Origin: Niveibacterium umoris
GTDB lineage: Bacteria; Pseudomonadota; Gammaproteobacteria; Burkholderiales; Rhodocyclaceae
Assembly (NCBI RefSeq): GCF_014197015.1
Contig: NZ_JACIET010000001.1
Location: 930,001-994,000 of the forward strand
Length of the DNA: 64,000 nucleotides
Reading direction: 5' to 3'
Under the pieces are notes generated by a model. The model worked only from the letters and a program-made list of their open reading frames with translations. It had not been told where the DNA came from and searched no databases. Position 1 is the first letter of the stretch. Each line of letters starts with the position of its first letter. This document shows, in pieces, positions 37,536 through 47,026 of the stretch. The position numbers and the translations under genes are program-made.

Positions 37536-37985
37536 ATGACTACCGATCGCCCTATCCTGCTCGTCGAGGACAACCCCGACGATGAGGCCCTTACGCTGCG
37601 CGCCTTCACAAAGAATCGCATTGCCAATACGGTTATTGTCGCCCGTGACGGCGTCGAAGCGCTGGATTACCTTTTTGGTACTGGTCGCCACGCCAATCGG
37701 GACATGACGCAGATGCCTGCCGTGATGTTGCTGGATCTGAAACTGCCGCGCATCGATGGACTCGAAGTCTTGCGCCGGGTGCGGGCCGACGTTCGCACCG
37801 CGCTTCTTCCGGTGGTGGTGCTGACTACGTCCCGCGAGCAGCAGGACATTCATGACGCGTACGCACTGGGTGCCAACAGCTACATCCGCAAACCCGTGGA
37901 TTTCGAGCGCTTCATCCAGACGGTAGGCCAGCTTGGCATGTATTGGTTGTCGTTGAACGAGCCCGCGGATTCTCCAGCGGGCTAA
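37536..37985 (+). CDS. Receiver-only response regulator
   Basis: Single CheY-like domain of the Rcp1-like subgroup, 149 residues. Acidic pocket LLVEDNPDDEA (Glu11, Asp12), phosphoacceptor Asp67 in VMLLDLKLPRIDGLEV, Thr97/Thr98 in VVVLTTSRE and Lys119 in NSYIRKPVDF. There is no output domain and no histidine kinase nearby, so its partner and target are unknown. The 149-base upstream gap holds weak promoter-like boxes (TCGACG and TAAACT, 17 apart) but nothing decisive. Confidence 0.9.
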   Translation: MTTDRPILLVEDNPDDEALTLRAFTKNRIANTVIVARDGVEALDYLFGTGRHANRDMTQMPAVMLLDLKLPRIDGLEVLRRVRADVRTALLPVVVLTTSREQQDIHDAYALGANSYIRKPVDFERFIQTVGQLGMYWLSLNEPADSPAG

Positions 37986-38012
37986 GCCCACTGTTCGACT
38001 TTGCAGCTTGAA

Positions 38013-38045
38013 ACAACAAGGGCGACCCTCGGCCGCCCTTGTTGT
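38013..38045. terminator. Hairpin between convergent response regulator and gpx genes
   Basis: Twelve-base perfect stem ACAACAAGGGCG/CGCCCTTGTTGT with a nine-base loop. T-rich rather than pure T tails follow on either strand. It probably serves as a bidirectional terminator. Confidence 0.75.
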
Positions 38046-38063
38046 CCTGACCCCCGTGCTTTG

Positions 38064-38549
38064 TCAGCCCAGCAGTTCTTCGATCTTGCTGGCGATTTCC
38101 TCTGGCTTGGTGGCCGGCGCAAAGCGGTCTACGACGTTGCCATCGCGGTCGACCAGGAACTTGGTGAAGTTCCATTTGATTGCGGTGGTTCCAAGCAGGC
38201 CGGGTGCTTCCTTGGTGAGGTACTTGAACAGGGGATGGGCGCTGTCGCCGTTCACATCCACTTTTTCCGATACCGGAAAACTCACGCCGTAGTTCTTTTC
38301 ACAGAAGGCGCCAATTTCAGCCTCGCTGCCGGGTTCTTGAGCGCCGAACTGGTTGCACGGGAATCCGAGCACCTCGAAGCCGCGCGATGCGTACTTCTTG
38401 TGGAGCGATTCGAGGCCGGCATACTGCGGGGTGAAACCACAATTGCTTGCCGTATTCACGATCAAGAGGACTTTCCCGGCGTAGTCCGCAAGATTCAGCG
38501 GCTTGCCATCGAGCGTTCGGCTGGAAAACGAGTGGATTTGTGCAGTCAT
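38064..38549 (-). CDS. Glutathione peroxidase family protein (Cys type)
   Basis: Reduces hydroperoxides with glutathione or, more often in bacterial Cys enzymes, thioredoxin. 161 residues with the peroxidatic Cys37 in VNTASNCGFTPQYAGL, the Gln in FPCNQFGAQEPG and the Trp-Asn in IKWNFTKFLVDRDG. AGGAG lies seven bases before ATG at 38549. It sits between the response regulator and the isc operon, separated from iscX by 26 bases, so read-through from isc is possible. Confidence 0.95.
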   Translation of the reverse strand: MTAQIHSFSSRTLDGKPLNLADYAGKVLLIVNTASNCGFTPQYAGLESLHKKYASRGFEVLGFPCNQFGAQEPGSEAEIGAFCEKNYGVSFPVSEKVDVNGDSAHPLFKYLTKEAPGLLGTTAIKWNFTKFLVDRDGNVVDRFAPATKPEEIASKIEELLG

Positions 38550-38575
38550 CGGTTCGCTCCTGATAAGAATCACGC

Positions 38576-38770
38576 TCAGTCGGCTTCGTCCATCCAGGTT
38601 GCCTGGATGGCCTCGAGGATTTTTTCGCCACAGCGTTTGGGGTCGTCATCGAAACCCGGCAGGGCAATGACCCAGTTCATCAGATCGACGAAATTGACAC
38701 GCGTCGGGTCGGCATCCGGGTGCAGATCCGCCAATGCGATGGCGATCTCGCGTACGTCAGTCCACTTCAT
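38576..38770 (-). CDS. iscX: Fe-S assembly protein IscX
   Basis: Small acidic iron-binding adaptor that binds IscS. 64 residues: MKWTDVREIAIALADLHPDA, then NFVDLMNWVIALPGFDDDPK and a final WMDEAD. ATG at 38770 overlaps the fdx stop (ATGA); the longer upstream open frame lies in fdx. Last gene of the isc operon, as in E. coli. Confidence 0.95.
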   Translation of the reverse strand: MKWTDVREIAIALADLHPDADPTRVNFVDLMNWVIALPGFDDDPKRCGEKILEAIQATWMDEAD

Positions 38771-39108
38771 CGCTTGCCCTCCCTTGCCATGTTGATCGTG
38801 TAACGCGGTATCTCGACGACCAATGGCGTCGAGCCCACCACTGCCTGGCACGAGAGGCGTGAATTCGGCTCGAGGCCCCAGGCCTTGTCGAGCAAATCCT
38901 CTTCGAGTTCCTCGGCGGCTTCGAGACTGCCAAAACCTTCCCTCACGACCACGTGGCAGGTCGTGCAGGCGCAGGACTTCTCGCAGGCGTGCTCGATTTC
39001 TATACCAGCGCCCAGCAGCGCGTCGCAGATCGACGTACCGGGAGCAGCTTCAAGCACTGCGCCTTCGGGGCACAGTTCGACGTGGGGCAATACGATCATC
39101 TGGGTCAT
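38767..39108 (-). CDS. fdx: Isc [2Fe-2S] ferredoxin
   Basis: Electron donor for cluster assembly on IscU. 113 residues; adrenodoxin-type ligands Cys42, Cys48, Cys51 and Cys87 (ACEKSCACTTCHVVV and RLSCQAV), with the extra Cys46 also present. Four bases after hscA. Confidence 0.97.
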   Translation of the reverse strand: MTQMIVLPHVELCPEGAVLEAAPGTSICDALLGAGIEIEHACEKSCACTTCHVVVREGFGSLEAAEELEEDLLDKAWGLEPNSRLSCQAVVGSTPLVVEIPRYTINMAREGKR

Positions 39109-39112
39109 GCGC

Positions 39113-40981
39113 TCATACCTTCAGGTCTTCAACCCGTTGCCCTGCCAATGCCGCACGTATCGTCTTGTCCATGCGGCGGGCAGCAAAGGTCTCTGTGAGT
39201 TTGTTGATGGCGCCAAGCGCGTCCTTGATTGCCTTGGCATCGTCGCCGGCGTTGAGCTGTGTCAGCGTGCACAAGGACCTGAGGATCGCATCACGTTCGT
39301 CGGCATCCAGCAGGTCGCCGTCCGCCGCAAGCGCAGATTCGACCGATTCGATCATGCGTTGCGCCTCGACCTGCTGCTCACGCAACGCCCGCAGGCGCAT
39401 GTCGGCATCAGCATGGTCGAAACCTGCGCGCAGCATGCCTGCGATTTCGTCGTCGCTCAGCCCGTACGATGGTTTGACACTGATCGACGCTTCGACGCCG
39501 GACGCCATTTCGCGCGCAGCAACCGACAGCAAGCCATCGGCATCGACCTGGAAGGTCACGCGAATGCGCGCAGCGCCGGCGGCCATCGGCGGAATGCCTC
39601 GCAATTCAAAACGCGCCAGCGAGCGACAGTCGCGCACCAGTTCGCGTTCGCCCTGAACCACATGAATCGCCATCGCGGTCTGGCCATCCTTGTAGGTTGT
39701 GAACTCCTGTGCCTTTGCCGTCGGAATGGTCGAGTTCCGGGTGATGATCTTTTCAACCAACCCGCCCATCGTTTCGATGCCGAGTGAAAGCGGGATCACA
39801 TCCAGCAATAGCCAGTCGTCTTCGTCGCGGCGATTGCCGGCGAGCACATTGGCCTGGATCGCCGCGCCGATCGCAACCACCTTGTCCGGATCGATGTCGG
39901 TGAGGGGCTCACGCCCGAAGTGCTTTTCGACAGCACGACGGATCTGGGGCATGCGCGTGGCGCCGCCGACCAGTACCACGCCATGCACGTCTTCGACACC
40001 AAGCCCTGCGTCGCGAAGTGCCTTGCGTACCGGTACGATCGTGTTCGCAACCAAACTGGCGGTCAGCGCTTCGAACTGGTCACGGGTGACCTCAAGTGAT
40101 AGTTCGGTGCCGTCGGACAGTTGCAGCGTCGCGCGCTCGCGCTCGCTGCGCGACAGCGCTTCCTTGACCCTGCGGCACTCGACGAGCACCGAACGCGCAT
40201 CCTCAGACGAGAGCTCACCCAGGCCGGCTTCGCCGCGCAACCAGGTCGCCAAGGCCTGATCGAAGTCGTCGCCGCCAAGCGCTGCATCGCCACTTGTCGC
40301 CAGCACTTCGAAAACGCCACGCGACAGCTTGAGGACCGAGAAATCGAAAGTGCCGCCGCCGAGGTCATACACCGCATAGGTGCCCTCGGTTTCGTTGTCG
40401 AGACCGTAGGCGATCGCCGCGGCCGTGGGTTCGTTCAGCAGGCGCAGGACGTTGAGTCCGGCGAGCCGGGCAGCATCCTTGGTGGCTTGTCGCTGCGCAT
40501 CGTCAAAGTACGCAGGCACCGTAATGACCGCGCCGACGAGCTCGCCACCGAGGTGGCTTTCGGCGCGCTCCCGCAGGACTTTGAGGATTTCGGCCGAAAC
40601 CTCGACGGGGCTCTTTACGCCGGCAACAGTGTTGATACGCACCATGCCTTCAGCGTCAACGAAGCTGTATTGCTTGCGCGCACCCGCCTCGATGTCGGCG
40701 AGGCCACGTCCCATGAAGCGCTTGACCGAGACGATCGTGTTCCGTGAATCCGATGCCTGATGAACGGCGGCATCCTTGCCGACTTCGACGCTGCCGTCGG
40801 GGAGATAGCGGACGATAGACGGCAACAGGATGCCGCATTGCTCACCGCGAAGACATTCCGGCAGGCTGTGACGCACCGTCGCGACCAGCGAATGCGTAGT
40901 GCCGAGATCGATGCCGATTGCGTGTCTGTGCTCGTGGGGCGCCGCGGATTGCCCGGGTTCGGCGAGTTGAAGAAGTGCCAT
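39113..40981 (-). CDS. hscA: Fe-S specialised Hsp70 chaperone HscA
   Basis: ATP-driven chaperone releasing the cluster from IscU. 622 residues; nucleotide-binding domain with [40 protein letters not shown] and [15 protein letters not shown], followed by the substrate-binding domain. Its target motif LPPVK is intact in IscU of this operon. ATG at 40981 overlaps the hscB stop by one base. Confidence 0.97.
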   Translation of the reverse strand: MALLQLAEPGQSAAPHEHRHAIGIDLGTTHSLVATVRHSLPECLRGEQCGILLPSIVRYLPDGSVEVGKDAAVHQASDSRNTIVSVKRFMGRGLADIEAGARKQYSFVDAEGMVRINTVAGVKSPVEVSAEILKVLRERAESHLGGELVGAVITVPAYFDDAQRQATKDAARLAGLNVLRLLNEPTAAAIAYGLDNETEGTYAVYDLGGGTFDFSVLKLSRGVFEVLATSGDAALGGDDFDQALATWLRGEAGLGELSSEDARSVLVECRRVKEALSRSERERATLQLSDGTELSLEVTRDQFEALTASLVANTIVPVRKALRDAGLGVEDVHGVVLVGGATRMPQIRRAVEKHFGREPLTDIDPDKVVAIGAAIQANVLAGNRRDEDDWLLLDVIPLSLGIETMGGLVEKIITRNSTIPTAKAQEFTTYKDGQTAMAIHVVQGERELVRDCRSLARFELRGIPPMAAGAARIRVTFQVDADGLLSVAAREMASGVEASISVKPSYGLSDDEIAGMLRAGFDHADADMRLRALREQQVEAQRMIESVESALAADGDLLDADERDAILRSLCTLTQLNAGDDAKAIKDALGAINKLTETFAARRMDKTIRAALAGQRVEDLKV

Positions 40982-41517
40982 CAGTTTTCCAGGGTTTCGA
41001 GTGCGCTGCCGATTTCTTCCTGCAGCCGTTCGAGAAACATCAGTTGCCGTACGCGCGAGGTTGCGGCGATCAGGTCGCCACGCTGATCGAAGTCGGCCGC
41101 GAGCGATTGCTCCATCTCTCGGGTGTCATGCCGCAATTCGCGCAGCAGATCGTCGAGTGCATCGACATCACCAGTCTGCTCTGCCTCTTCCACCGCCTCG
41201 CGCAACATCATCTGACGCATCAGGAACTCGGGCGGCATTGCAGTGTTCGACTCGATTCTTGGATCAACCCCCGCAAGATGCAGCAAATAACGGGCACGCG
41301 GCACCGCCTTGCGCAAAACGCGGTAGCCCTCGTTGGCGTGGGCTGCCCATTGCATCGCGACACGCCGCTCGTTTTCCGCCAGGTGCGAGAAGCGGTCCGG
41401 GTGGATCTTTGCCTGCACGTCGAGGTAGGCCGATTCGAGCGAGCTCAGATCCACCGCGTAGCGTCGGGGCAATCCAAACAGGGAGAAGTAGTCGCCAAGC
41501 GCGTCTGAAAAGTTCAT
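40981..41517 (-). CDS. hscB: Fe-S co-chaperone HscB
   Basis: J-domain protein delivering IscU to HscA. 178 residues: [23 protein letters not shown] at residues 39-41 in [17 protein letters not shown], and the C-terminal helical IscU-binding domain. ATG at 41517 gives the standard start; 19 further in-frame codons upstream come from the hairpin region. Confidence 0.95.
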   Translation of the reverse strand: MNFSDALGDYFSLFGLPRRYAVDLSSLESAYLDVQAKIHPDRFSHLAENERRVAMQWAAHANEGYRVLRKAVPRARYLLHLAGVDPRIESNTAMPPEFLMRQMMLREAVEEAEQTGDVDALDDLLRELRHDTREMEQSLAADFDQRGDLIAATSRVRQLMFLERLQEEIGSALETLEN

Positions 41518-41534
41518 TGGTATCTGTAAAGACA

Positions 41535-41569
41535 ACGCCGCCGTGCGCATCGGTGCGCCGCGGCGGCGT
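41535..41569 (-). repeat. Two-tier hairpin between iscA and hscB
   Basis: Stem ACGCCGCC/GGCGGCGT (41535-41542 with 41562-41569) encloses a second stem GCGCA/TGCGC (41545-41549 with 41554-41558) with loop TCGG on the plus strand. It lies in the only sizeable gap in the lower isc operon (76 bases). It may stabilise the iscRSUA part of the message or attenuate hscBA expression. Confidence 0.6.
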
Positions 41570-41593
41570 CGCAACGGCCGAGCGGAAAGCGGA

Positions 41594-41917
41594 TCAGACG
41601 TTGAAGCTCTCGCCGCACCCGCACTGATCCTTCACATTCGGGTTGTTGAACTTGAAGCCCTCGTTGAGGCCCTCGCGCACAAAGTCCAGTTCGGTGCCAT
41701 CGATGTAGGGCAGGCTCTTCGGATCAACCAGAACCTTCACGCCGAAGCTTTCGAACACGATGTCCTCAGCCTGCGCCTCATCGGCGTACTCAAGCTTGTA
41801 GGCCATGCCGGAGCATCCCGATGTCTTCACGCCGAGCCGGATACCGACCCCTTTGCCACGACGGGAGAGGAAGTTTTCGACGTGCTTGGCAGCACTCGCG
41901 GAGAGCGTAACGGCCAT
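41594..41917 (-). CDS. iscA: A-type Fe-S carrier IscA
   Basis: Carries or delivers Fe-S clusters or iron. 107 residues, [20 protein letters not shown], with the three conserved cysteines in [13 protein letters not shown] and [14 protein letters not shown] lies about five bases before ATG at 41917. The longer frame upstream is an iscU shadow. Confidence 0.96.
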   Translation of the reverse strand: MAVTLSASAAKHVENFLSRRGKGVGIRLGVKTSGCSGMAYKLEYADEAQAEDIVFESFGVKVLVDPKSLPYIDGTELDFVREGLNEGFKFNNPNVKDQCGCGESFNV

Positions 41918-41924
41918 GATTCCC

Positions 41925-42329
41925 TCAATCTGCCTTCGGCGTAGCCTCGACCTGTTTCTTGCGATAGTCCTCGACCGCCGCCTTGATGGCGTCTTCGGCG
42001 AGGATCGAGCAGTGGATTTTAACCGGCGGCAACGCGAGTTCTTCTGCAATCGCCGTATTCCGGATATCCATCGCCTGATCGAGCGTCTTGCCCTTGACCC
42101 ACTCGGTGACGAGGGACGACGACGCAATCGCAGAGCCGCAACCGTAGGTTTTGAACTTTGCGTCTTCGATCACGCCGGTCTCGGGGTTCACCTTGATCTG
42201 CAACTTCATGACATCACCGCAGGCGGGCGCGCCCACCATGCCAGTGCCGATGCCGATCTCGGTCTTGCCGAAAGATCCGACATTGCGCGGATGCTCGTAG
42301 TGATCCAGAACCTTTTCGCTATAGGCCAT
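41925..42329 (-). CDS. iscU: Fe-S cluster scaffold IscU
   Basis: Scaffold on which [2Fe-2S] clusters are built. 134 residues. Ligands Cys37 and Asp39 (GAPACGD), Cys64 ([12 protein letters not shown]), His106 and Cys107 (KIHCS). The HscA recognition motif LPPVK occupies 100-104. Between iscS and iscA as usual. Confidence 0.98.
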   Translation of the reverse strand: MAYSEKVLDHYEHPRNVGSFGKTEIGIGTGMVGAPACGDVMKLQIKVNPETGVIEDAKFKTYGCGSAIASSSLVTEWVKGKTLDQAMDIRNTAIAEELALPPVKIHCSILAEDAIKAAVEDYRKKQVEATPKAD

Positions 42330-42347
42330 TTCGGTACTCCTTGTTCT

Positions 42348-43559
42348 TCAGTGCGCGGCCCACTGGACCGTGTTGAGATCAACGCCTTCCTGAACCATCT
42401 CCCACAGCGGGGAGAGCTCGCGGAGCTTGCCAATCTTCTTGTGAAGCAGATCGATCGCGTAGTCGATCTCTTCTTCGGTCGTGAAGCGACCAATCGTGAA
42501 TCGGATCGAGCTGTGCGCAAGTTCATCGTTGCGCCCCAAAGCACGCAGCACATACGATGGCTCAAGCGATGCAGACGTGCATGCGGAACCCGACGAAACC
42601 GCCAGATCCTTGATCGCCATGATCATCGACTCACCTTCAACATAGGCAAAGCTGATGTTCAGGTTGTGCGGCACGCGATGGATCATGTCGCCGTTGATAT
42701 ACGTTGCCTCGATGTCCGACAAGCCCTTCAGCAGGCGATCCCGCAGCTTGCCGATGCGAACGTTGTCTGCAGCCATGTCTTCCCGTGCGATGCGAAACGC
42801 TTCGCCCATGCCCGCGATCTGGTGGGTCGCGAGGGTGCCCGAGCGCAAACCGCGTTCATGCCCGCCGCCGTGCATCTGCGCTTCAAGTCGGACACGTGGC
42901 TTGCGACGCACATACAGCGCGCCAATACCCTTCGGACCGTACGTCTTGTGCGCTGAGAACGACATCAGGTCGACCTTCAGTTTTTCAAGATCGATTTCGA
43001 CTTTTCCGGTCGCCTGAGCAGCATCGACGTGGAAGACGATGCCGCGTTCGCGACAGATCTCACCGATTTCGGCGATCGGCTGAACGACGCCGATTTCGTT
43101 ATTCACGAACATCACCGAGACGACGATCGTATCTGGCCGTATTGCCGCCTTGAACTGCTCAAGATCAATCAGCCCGTTGTCTTGCACGTCGAGATAAGTG
43201 ACCTCGAAGCCCTGACGTTCAAGCTCACGGGTTGTATCCAGCACCGCCTTGTGTTCAGTCTTGACCGTGATCAGGTGCTTGCCCTTGCCCGCGTAGAAGT
43301 GAGCGGCGCCCTTGATCGCGAGGTTGTTGGATTCGGTCGCGCCTGACGTCCAGATGATTTCCTTGGCGTCGGCATTGACCAGCGCTGCGACCTGTTCGCG
43401 CGCTTCTTCGACTGCGCGCTCGGCTTCCCAGCCAAATGCATGTGAGCGGCTTGCCGGATTGCCGAAGTGTTCCGTCAGATACGGAATCATCTTCGCAGCC
43501 ACACGCGGATCGACCGGTGTCGTCGCGGAATAATCGAGATAGATCGGAAACTTCAGCAT
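42348..43559 (-). CDS. iscS: Cysteine desulfurase IscS
   Basis: PLP enzyme taking sulfur from cysteine for Fe-S clusters and tRNA thiolation. 403 residues from [23 protein letters not shown] Lys205 in [19 protein letters not shown]; persulfide Cys327 in [19 protein letters not shown]. This is the canonical IscS, adjacent to iscU. ATG at 43559 fits homologues. Confidence 0.98.
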   Translation of the reverse strand: MLKFPIYLDYSATTPVDPRVAAKMIPYLTEHFGNPASRSHAFGWEAERAVEEAREQVAALVNADAKEIIWTSGATESNNLAIKGAAHFYAGKGKHLITVKTEHKAVLDTTRELERQGFEVTYLDVQDNGLIDLEQFKAAIRPDTIVVSVMFVNNEIGVVQPIAEIGEICRERGIVFHVDAAQATGKVEIDLEKLKVDLMSFSAHKTYGPKGIGALYVRRKPRVRLEAQMHGGGHERGLRSGTLATHQIAGMGEAFRIAREDMAADNVRIGKLRDRLLKGLSDIEATYINGDMIHRVPHNLNISFAYVEGESMIMAIKDLAVSSGSACTSASLEPSYVLRALGRNDELAHSSIRFTIGRFTTEEEIDYAIDLLHKKIGKLRELSPLWEMVQEGVDLNTVQWAAH

Positions 43560-43574
43560 CGCATCCACTCCAAA

Positions 43575-43586
43575 CGGGGTTCCCCG
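43575..43586 (-). repeat. 12-base palindrome just before iscS
   Basis: CGGGGTTCCCCG is perfectly self-complementary and lies in the 41-base gap between the two cysteine desulfurase genes, 16 bases before the iscS start. It could form a short hairpin near the ribosome site, act as a processing point, or be a DNA operator. Confidence 0.4.
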
Positions 43587-43600
43587 CATTTCACATGGGC

Positions 43601-44758
43601 TCAAACCGCAACCGCGGCGAGCGTTCTCAATCCGTTAACTGTCTCTTCAAGCGTCGTGCAAAATCGGGCGAGGTCGTCACGCGATGTATCCGCGCCGAAG
43701 CTCACGCGAATGGCGCCGCGTGCAAGGGTTTCATCGACCCCCATCGCCAGCAGAGTGGCCGAGGGGCGCGGATCGGCGCTTGAACAGGCCGAACCGCTTG
43801 CGACCGCAAAACCGGCCCGATCCAGCTTGGACACCAATGTCTCGCCATCGATTCGCTCGAAGGCGAAGAAAACCGTATTCGGCAGGCGCTCGGCGCCGGC
43901 GCCAAATACCTTGGCGCCCATCCGCGAAACGGCTGCGACCAAGCCATCGCGCAGATCGGCCAAGCGCCCGCTGCGCGCATGCAGATCCGCAGTGGCAAGC
44001 TCGCAAGCCTTGCCGAAGCCAACGATCGCCGCCACGTTCTCGGTGCCTGAGCGCAGGCCGCGCTCTTGCCCACCCCCCGCGATCAACGGTGCAATGTCGA
44101 CACGCTTGTCGAGAACCAATGCACCTGCACCCATCGGCCCACCGATCTTGTGCGACGACACGGTGAGCGCGCTCACGCCCCAGTCACGGAAGCTCACCTT
44201 GATCTTGCCGAGCGCCTGGACTGCATCGGTATGGAACACCGCACCCGCCCGCCGCGCAGCCGCAGCCAACGACGCGACGTCCTGCACGACGCCGGTTTCA
44301 TTGTTCGCACACATGACCGACACGATTCGCGGAGTGCCAGTCATCAGCGCATCAAACTCTGATGTCTTGATGCGCCCGCTTTCATCTACCGCCGCAGTCG
44401 ACAGCGTCCATCCTGCTCTCTGAAGCTGTCGCGCGGGTTCACGGACGCAGGGGTGTTCGGTCGCGCCAACCACGATGCAGCCCGGCTTTGACACCGCCGC
44501 CACACCCTTGATGATCAGGTTGTTTGCCTCCGAGCCACCGGACGTGAAAACCACCTCGGTCGGATGCGCGCCGACGGCAGCCGCGACTTGCTGCCGCGCG
44601 TGGTCAACCGCTGCCCGCGCGTGCCGCCCGTAGTCGTGCCGACTCGAGGCGTTGCCGAAGCGTTGCCCCATGTAAGGAAGCATCGCTTCAAGCACCCGCG
44701 GATCAAGCGGCGTCGTCGCGTTGTGGTCGAGGTAGGTCGGCGCAAACATCGTGGCCAT
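43601..44758 (-). CDS. Second cysteine desulfurase (NifS/IscS family)
   Basis: PLP-dependent desulfurase, 385 residues from [23 protein letters not shown] Lys204 in [17 protein letters not shown] and catalytic Cys325 in [18 protein letters not shown] are intact, so it should be active. It is clearly diverged from the adjacent IscS (for example [20 protein letters not shown]), so it is an old paralogue and not a recent copy. It overlaps the iscR stop by one base (TGATG) and is first enzyme of the operon. Its own sulfur acceptor is unknown. Confidence 0.93.
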   Translation of the reverse strand: MATMFAPTYLDHNATTPLDPRVLEAMLPYMGQRFGNASSRHDYGRHARAAVDHARQQVAAAVGAHPTEVVFTSGGSEANNLIIKGVAAVSKPGCIVVGATEHPCVREPARQLQRAGWTLSTAAVDESGRIKTSEFDALMTGTPRIVSVMCANNETGVVQDVASLAAAARRAGAVFHTDAVQALGKIKVSFRDWGVSALTVSSHKIGGPMGAGALVLDKRVDIAPLIAGGGQERGLRSGTENVAAIVGFGKACELATADLHARSGRLADLRDGLVAAVSRMGAKVFGAGAERLPNTVFFAFERIDGETLVSKLDRAGFAVASGSACSSADPRPSATLLAMGVDETLARGAIRVSFGADTSRDDLARFCTTLEETVNGLRTLAAVAV

Positions 44759-45255
44759 CAGGCAGAAGCGATTGCCTCTGCCTTTCCTTTGATCTTGCCC
44801 TTGGCTACGCACGCCCGCTCGTCATGGAGAACCGCCTGACCCTGCATACGCGCTTGCTGCTGAACGACCAGCGCACCCAGCGTCACCGAATGCAGATATT
44901 CATACATGCGCTTGTTCAGGTTCGACCACAGGTCGTGCGTCATGCAGCGGTGTTCGTCCTGACAGTTTTCCTTGCCGCCGCATTGGGTGGCATCGAGCGG
45001 TTCATCAACGGCGATGATGATGTCCGCTACCGAAATTTCCGGCGCCGGACGGGACAGGCAGTAGCCGCCACCTGGGCCGCGCACGCTGGCGACCAGGTTA
45101 TGCCGGCGCAATTTGCCGAAGAGTTGTTCAAGGTAGGACAGCGAAATTCGCTGGCGCTCGCTGATTCCCGACAGGGTGACCGGGCCGTCGCCTTCGCGTA
45201 GCGCCAGGTCAATCATTGCCGTCACGGCAAAACGCCCTTTGGTTGTCAGTCTCAT
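44758..45255 (-). CDS. iscR: Fe-S cluster regulator IscR
   Basis: Rrf2-family repressor binding a [2Fe-2S] cluster and shutting down its own operon when clusters are plentiful. 165 residues: [20 protein letters not shown], winged-helix motif [18 protein letters not shown], and ligands Cys92, Cys98, Cys104 and His107 in [19 protein letters not shown], at the same numbers as in E. coli. ATG at 45255; the 18 codons upstream in frame are leader. Two IscR-like sites overlap its promoter. Confidence 0.97.
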   Translation of the reverse strand: MRLTTKGRFAVTAMIDLALREGDGPVTLSGISERQRISLSYLEQLFGKLRRHNLVASVRGPGGGYCLSRPAPEISVADIIIAVDEPLDATQCGGKENCQDEHRCMTHDLWSNLNKRMYEYLHSVTLGALVVQQQARMQGQAVLHDERACVAKGKIKGKAEAIASA

Positions 45256-45308
45256 TAGCCAGCCCCGCATCGGAACGGGCGTCGAGGATATGCTCGATGC
45301 GCCGCTCA

Positions 45309-45333
45309 ATAGTTGATCGATTTACTCAAGAAT
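45309..45333 (-). promoter_or_regulatory. IscR type 1-like operator, downstream copy
   Basis: Read on the minus strand, halves ATTCTTGAGTA and CGATCAACTAT flank AAT. By eye 21 of 25 positions fit the published type 1 IscR consensus. It covers the -10 box and likely transcription start. Confidence 0.65.
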
Positions 45334-45357
45334 ACAATTCCCGAGCAAATCAGTCAA
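45329..45357 (-). promoter_or_regulatory. iscR operon promoter
   Basis: -35 TTGACT (45352-45357) and -10 TATTCT (45329-45334) separated by 17 bases, minus strand. This leaves a leader of about 65-70 bases before iscR. Confidence 0.75.
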
Positions 45358-45361
45358 GTTT
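45337..45361 (-). promoter_or_regulatory. IscR type 1-like operator, upstream copy
   Basis: Minus-strand halves AAACTTGACTG and TGCTCGGGAAT flank ATT. By eye 21 of 25 positions fit the type 1 IscR consensus. It includes the -35 box, so binding would block RNA polymerase. The arrangement matches holo-IscR autorepression known in E. coli. Confidence 0.65.
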
Positions 45362-45376
45362 GGGCCTCTTGCGCCG

Positions 45377-46132
45377 TCAATCGACCATCTTCGAGAGCCC
45401 GCTCGGGTCGAACGCGTCGCACGCAGCAAGATCACCGTCCAGTTCCACGCCGGCCGCTTTGAGGCGCCCCATCAAGAGTTCAAAGCGACGGTCGGTTTCT
45501 ACGGCGTGGTCAAGAAGGCCATGCAGCGCCTTGGCAACCGGATCGTCCATATTCTGTGTGACGCCGTAAGCGGAAAAACCCATTTCCATCGCTTTCTCTT
45601 CGCGTGCCTGATCCTTGGCCGACTCGATGATCCGGGCAGGATTGCCAACGGCCGTCGCGCCAGCGGGTACGGGTTTCACGACCACCGCGTTCGACCCCAC
45701 CTTGGCGCCCGCTCCCACCGTGAAGCCGCCGAGGACTTTCGCGCCTGCTCCGATCACCACGCCGGCTTCAAGCGTCGGATGGCGTTTGGTGCCGCGGTAC
45801 AGCGACGTTCCACCGAGCGTGACACCCTGATAGATCGTGCAGTCATCACCGATGTCTGCGGTTTCCCCGATTACAACGCCCATGCCGTGATCGATGAATA
45901 CCCGGCGCCCGACCGTTGCCCCCGGATGAATCTCGATACCCGTCAGCCACCGTGCAATCTGCGACAGGAAGCGAGCGGGCCAGGTGAATCCGCGTCGCCA
46001 CAGCCCGTGGGAAATCCGGTGAAAAATCAGTGCGTGCACACCGGGATAACAGGTCAGCACCTCCCAGCGCGAACGGGCCGCAGGGTCGCGTTCGAGAACG
46101 CTGGCGATGTCTTCACGCAGTCGCGCAAACAT
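45377..46132 (-). CDS. cysE: Serine O-acetyltransferase
   Basis: Makes O-acetylserine for cysteine synthesis. 251 residues: N-terminal helices ([20 protein letters not shown]), hexapeptide-repeat helix with [20 protein letters not shown] and [20 protein letters not shown] (catalytic Asp/His region). Upstream of isc, an order seen in several bacteria and sensible because cysteine is the sulfur source for IscS. It has its own start 47 bases after trmJ. Confidence 0.95.
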   Translation of the reverse strand: MFARLREDIASVLERDPAARSRWEVLTCYPGVHALIFHRISHGLWRRGFTWPARFLSQIARWLTGIEIHPGATVGRRVFIDHGMGVVIGETADIGDDCTIYQGVTLGGTSLYRGTKRHPTLEAGVVIGAGAKVLGGFTVGAGAKVGSNAVVVKPVPAGATAVGNPARIIESAKDQAREEKAMEMGFSAYGVTQNMDDPVAKALHGLLDHAVETDRRFELLMGRLKAAGVELDGDLAACDAFDPSGLSKMVD

Positions 46133-46179
46133 GGGGTGCCTTCAATCGGTTGAAGAAGAATCGGTGTGAGCAGTGAATC

Positions 46180-46932
46180 CTAGGAATCCCTAGTATTTCG
46201 GTCAACTTTTGCCTCGAAGCTCGTGAGCATGCCGCGCAGGATTGCGACCTCCTCACGCTCGACGGCCGCTCGTCCGAACAGTCGGCGCAGGCGCGGCATC
46301 AGACGTCGCGGTTTCTCCGGATCGAGAAAGCCCGACTCGATCATTGCGCGTTCGAAATGCGCGACGAGACGCTCGACATCATCATGCGTGGCGACTTCGC
46401 CAAGCTGCTGTGGCAAGGGCGCCAACCTGCCTTCGAGCGCGCATCGCCGGAGCTCATAGGCAATGACCTGCACTGCAGCGCCCAAATTGAGGGAGGCATA
46501 TTCCGTGTTGGCCGGAATCGTTACGGCGCGCTGGCACGCCATGACCTCTTCATTCGACAGCCCAAAGGTTTCGTTGCCGAAGACGACCGCGACATCGCCC
46601 TGTGCCGAAAAGGCCAGCAACTCAGGCGCGACCTCACTCGCCCATCGCGGCGCGGCGCACATTTCACGAATGCGCGAGGTCATCGCCGCCGCCAGAACCG
46701 TCCCTTCGAGCGCCTCCTCAAGCGTGTTGACGACGCGCGCCGCATCCAGCACATCCGTGGCGCCGGACGCACGAGAAGAGGCCTCCGGGTGCGGAAACGA
46801 CTTTGGCGCGACCAGTACCAACTGGCTCAAGCCCATCGTCTTCATCGCCCGCGCAGCTGCACCGATGTTGCCGGGGTGGCTGGGCCGGGAAAGGACAACG
46901 CGAATACGGCTCAGCGCCAAAGGCTCAGTCAT
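46180..46932 (-). CDS. trmJ: tRNA (cytidine/uridine-2'-O-)-methyltransferase TrmJ
   Basis: SPOUT methyltransferase for tRNA position 32. 250 residues: IRVVLSRPSHPGNIGAAARA, MKTMGLSQLVLVAPKSFPHP, the SAM knot with VVFGNETFGLSNEEV and PANTEYASLNLGAAVQVIAY, and a C-terminal dimerisation tail. No ribosome site is visible before ATG at 46932. It is divergent from suhB. Confidence 0.93.
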   Translation of the reverse strand: MTEPLALSRIRVVLSRPSHPGNIGAAARAMKTMGLSQLVLVAPKSFPHPEASSRASGATDVLDAARVVNTLEEALEGTVLAAAMTSRIREMCAAPRWASEVAPELLAFSAQGDVAVVFGNETFGLSNEEVMACQRAVTIPANTEYASLNLGAAVQVIAYELRRCALEGRLAPLPQQLGEVATHDDVERLVAHFERAMIESGFLDPEKPRRLMPRLRRLFGRAAVEREEVAILRGMLTSFEAKVDRNTRDS

Positions 46933-46934
46933 AG

Positions 46935-46940
46935 TAGAAT
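46935..46940 (+). promoter_or_regulatory. Possible suhB -10 box
   Basis: TAGAAT just outside the trmJ start, 86 bases before suhB. No matching -35 is seen; the remainder of the 94-base gap shows nothing else. Confidence 0.3.
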
Positions 46941-47026
46941 GTAGGGTTTCCCGATTTCGAACAGCCCGACGCTAGTTCCGGGCCAACGACCGAGCGGCAG
47001 CCGCCGCAACAAGGCAGACGCAATTC

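Noticed and set aside
42348-44758. Assembly artefact or recent duplication of iscS
   Set aside because: The two desulfurases differ through their whole length and each keeps all catalytic residues.
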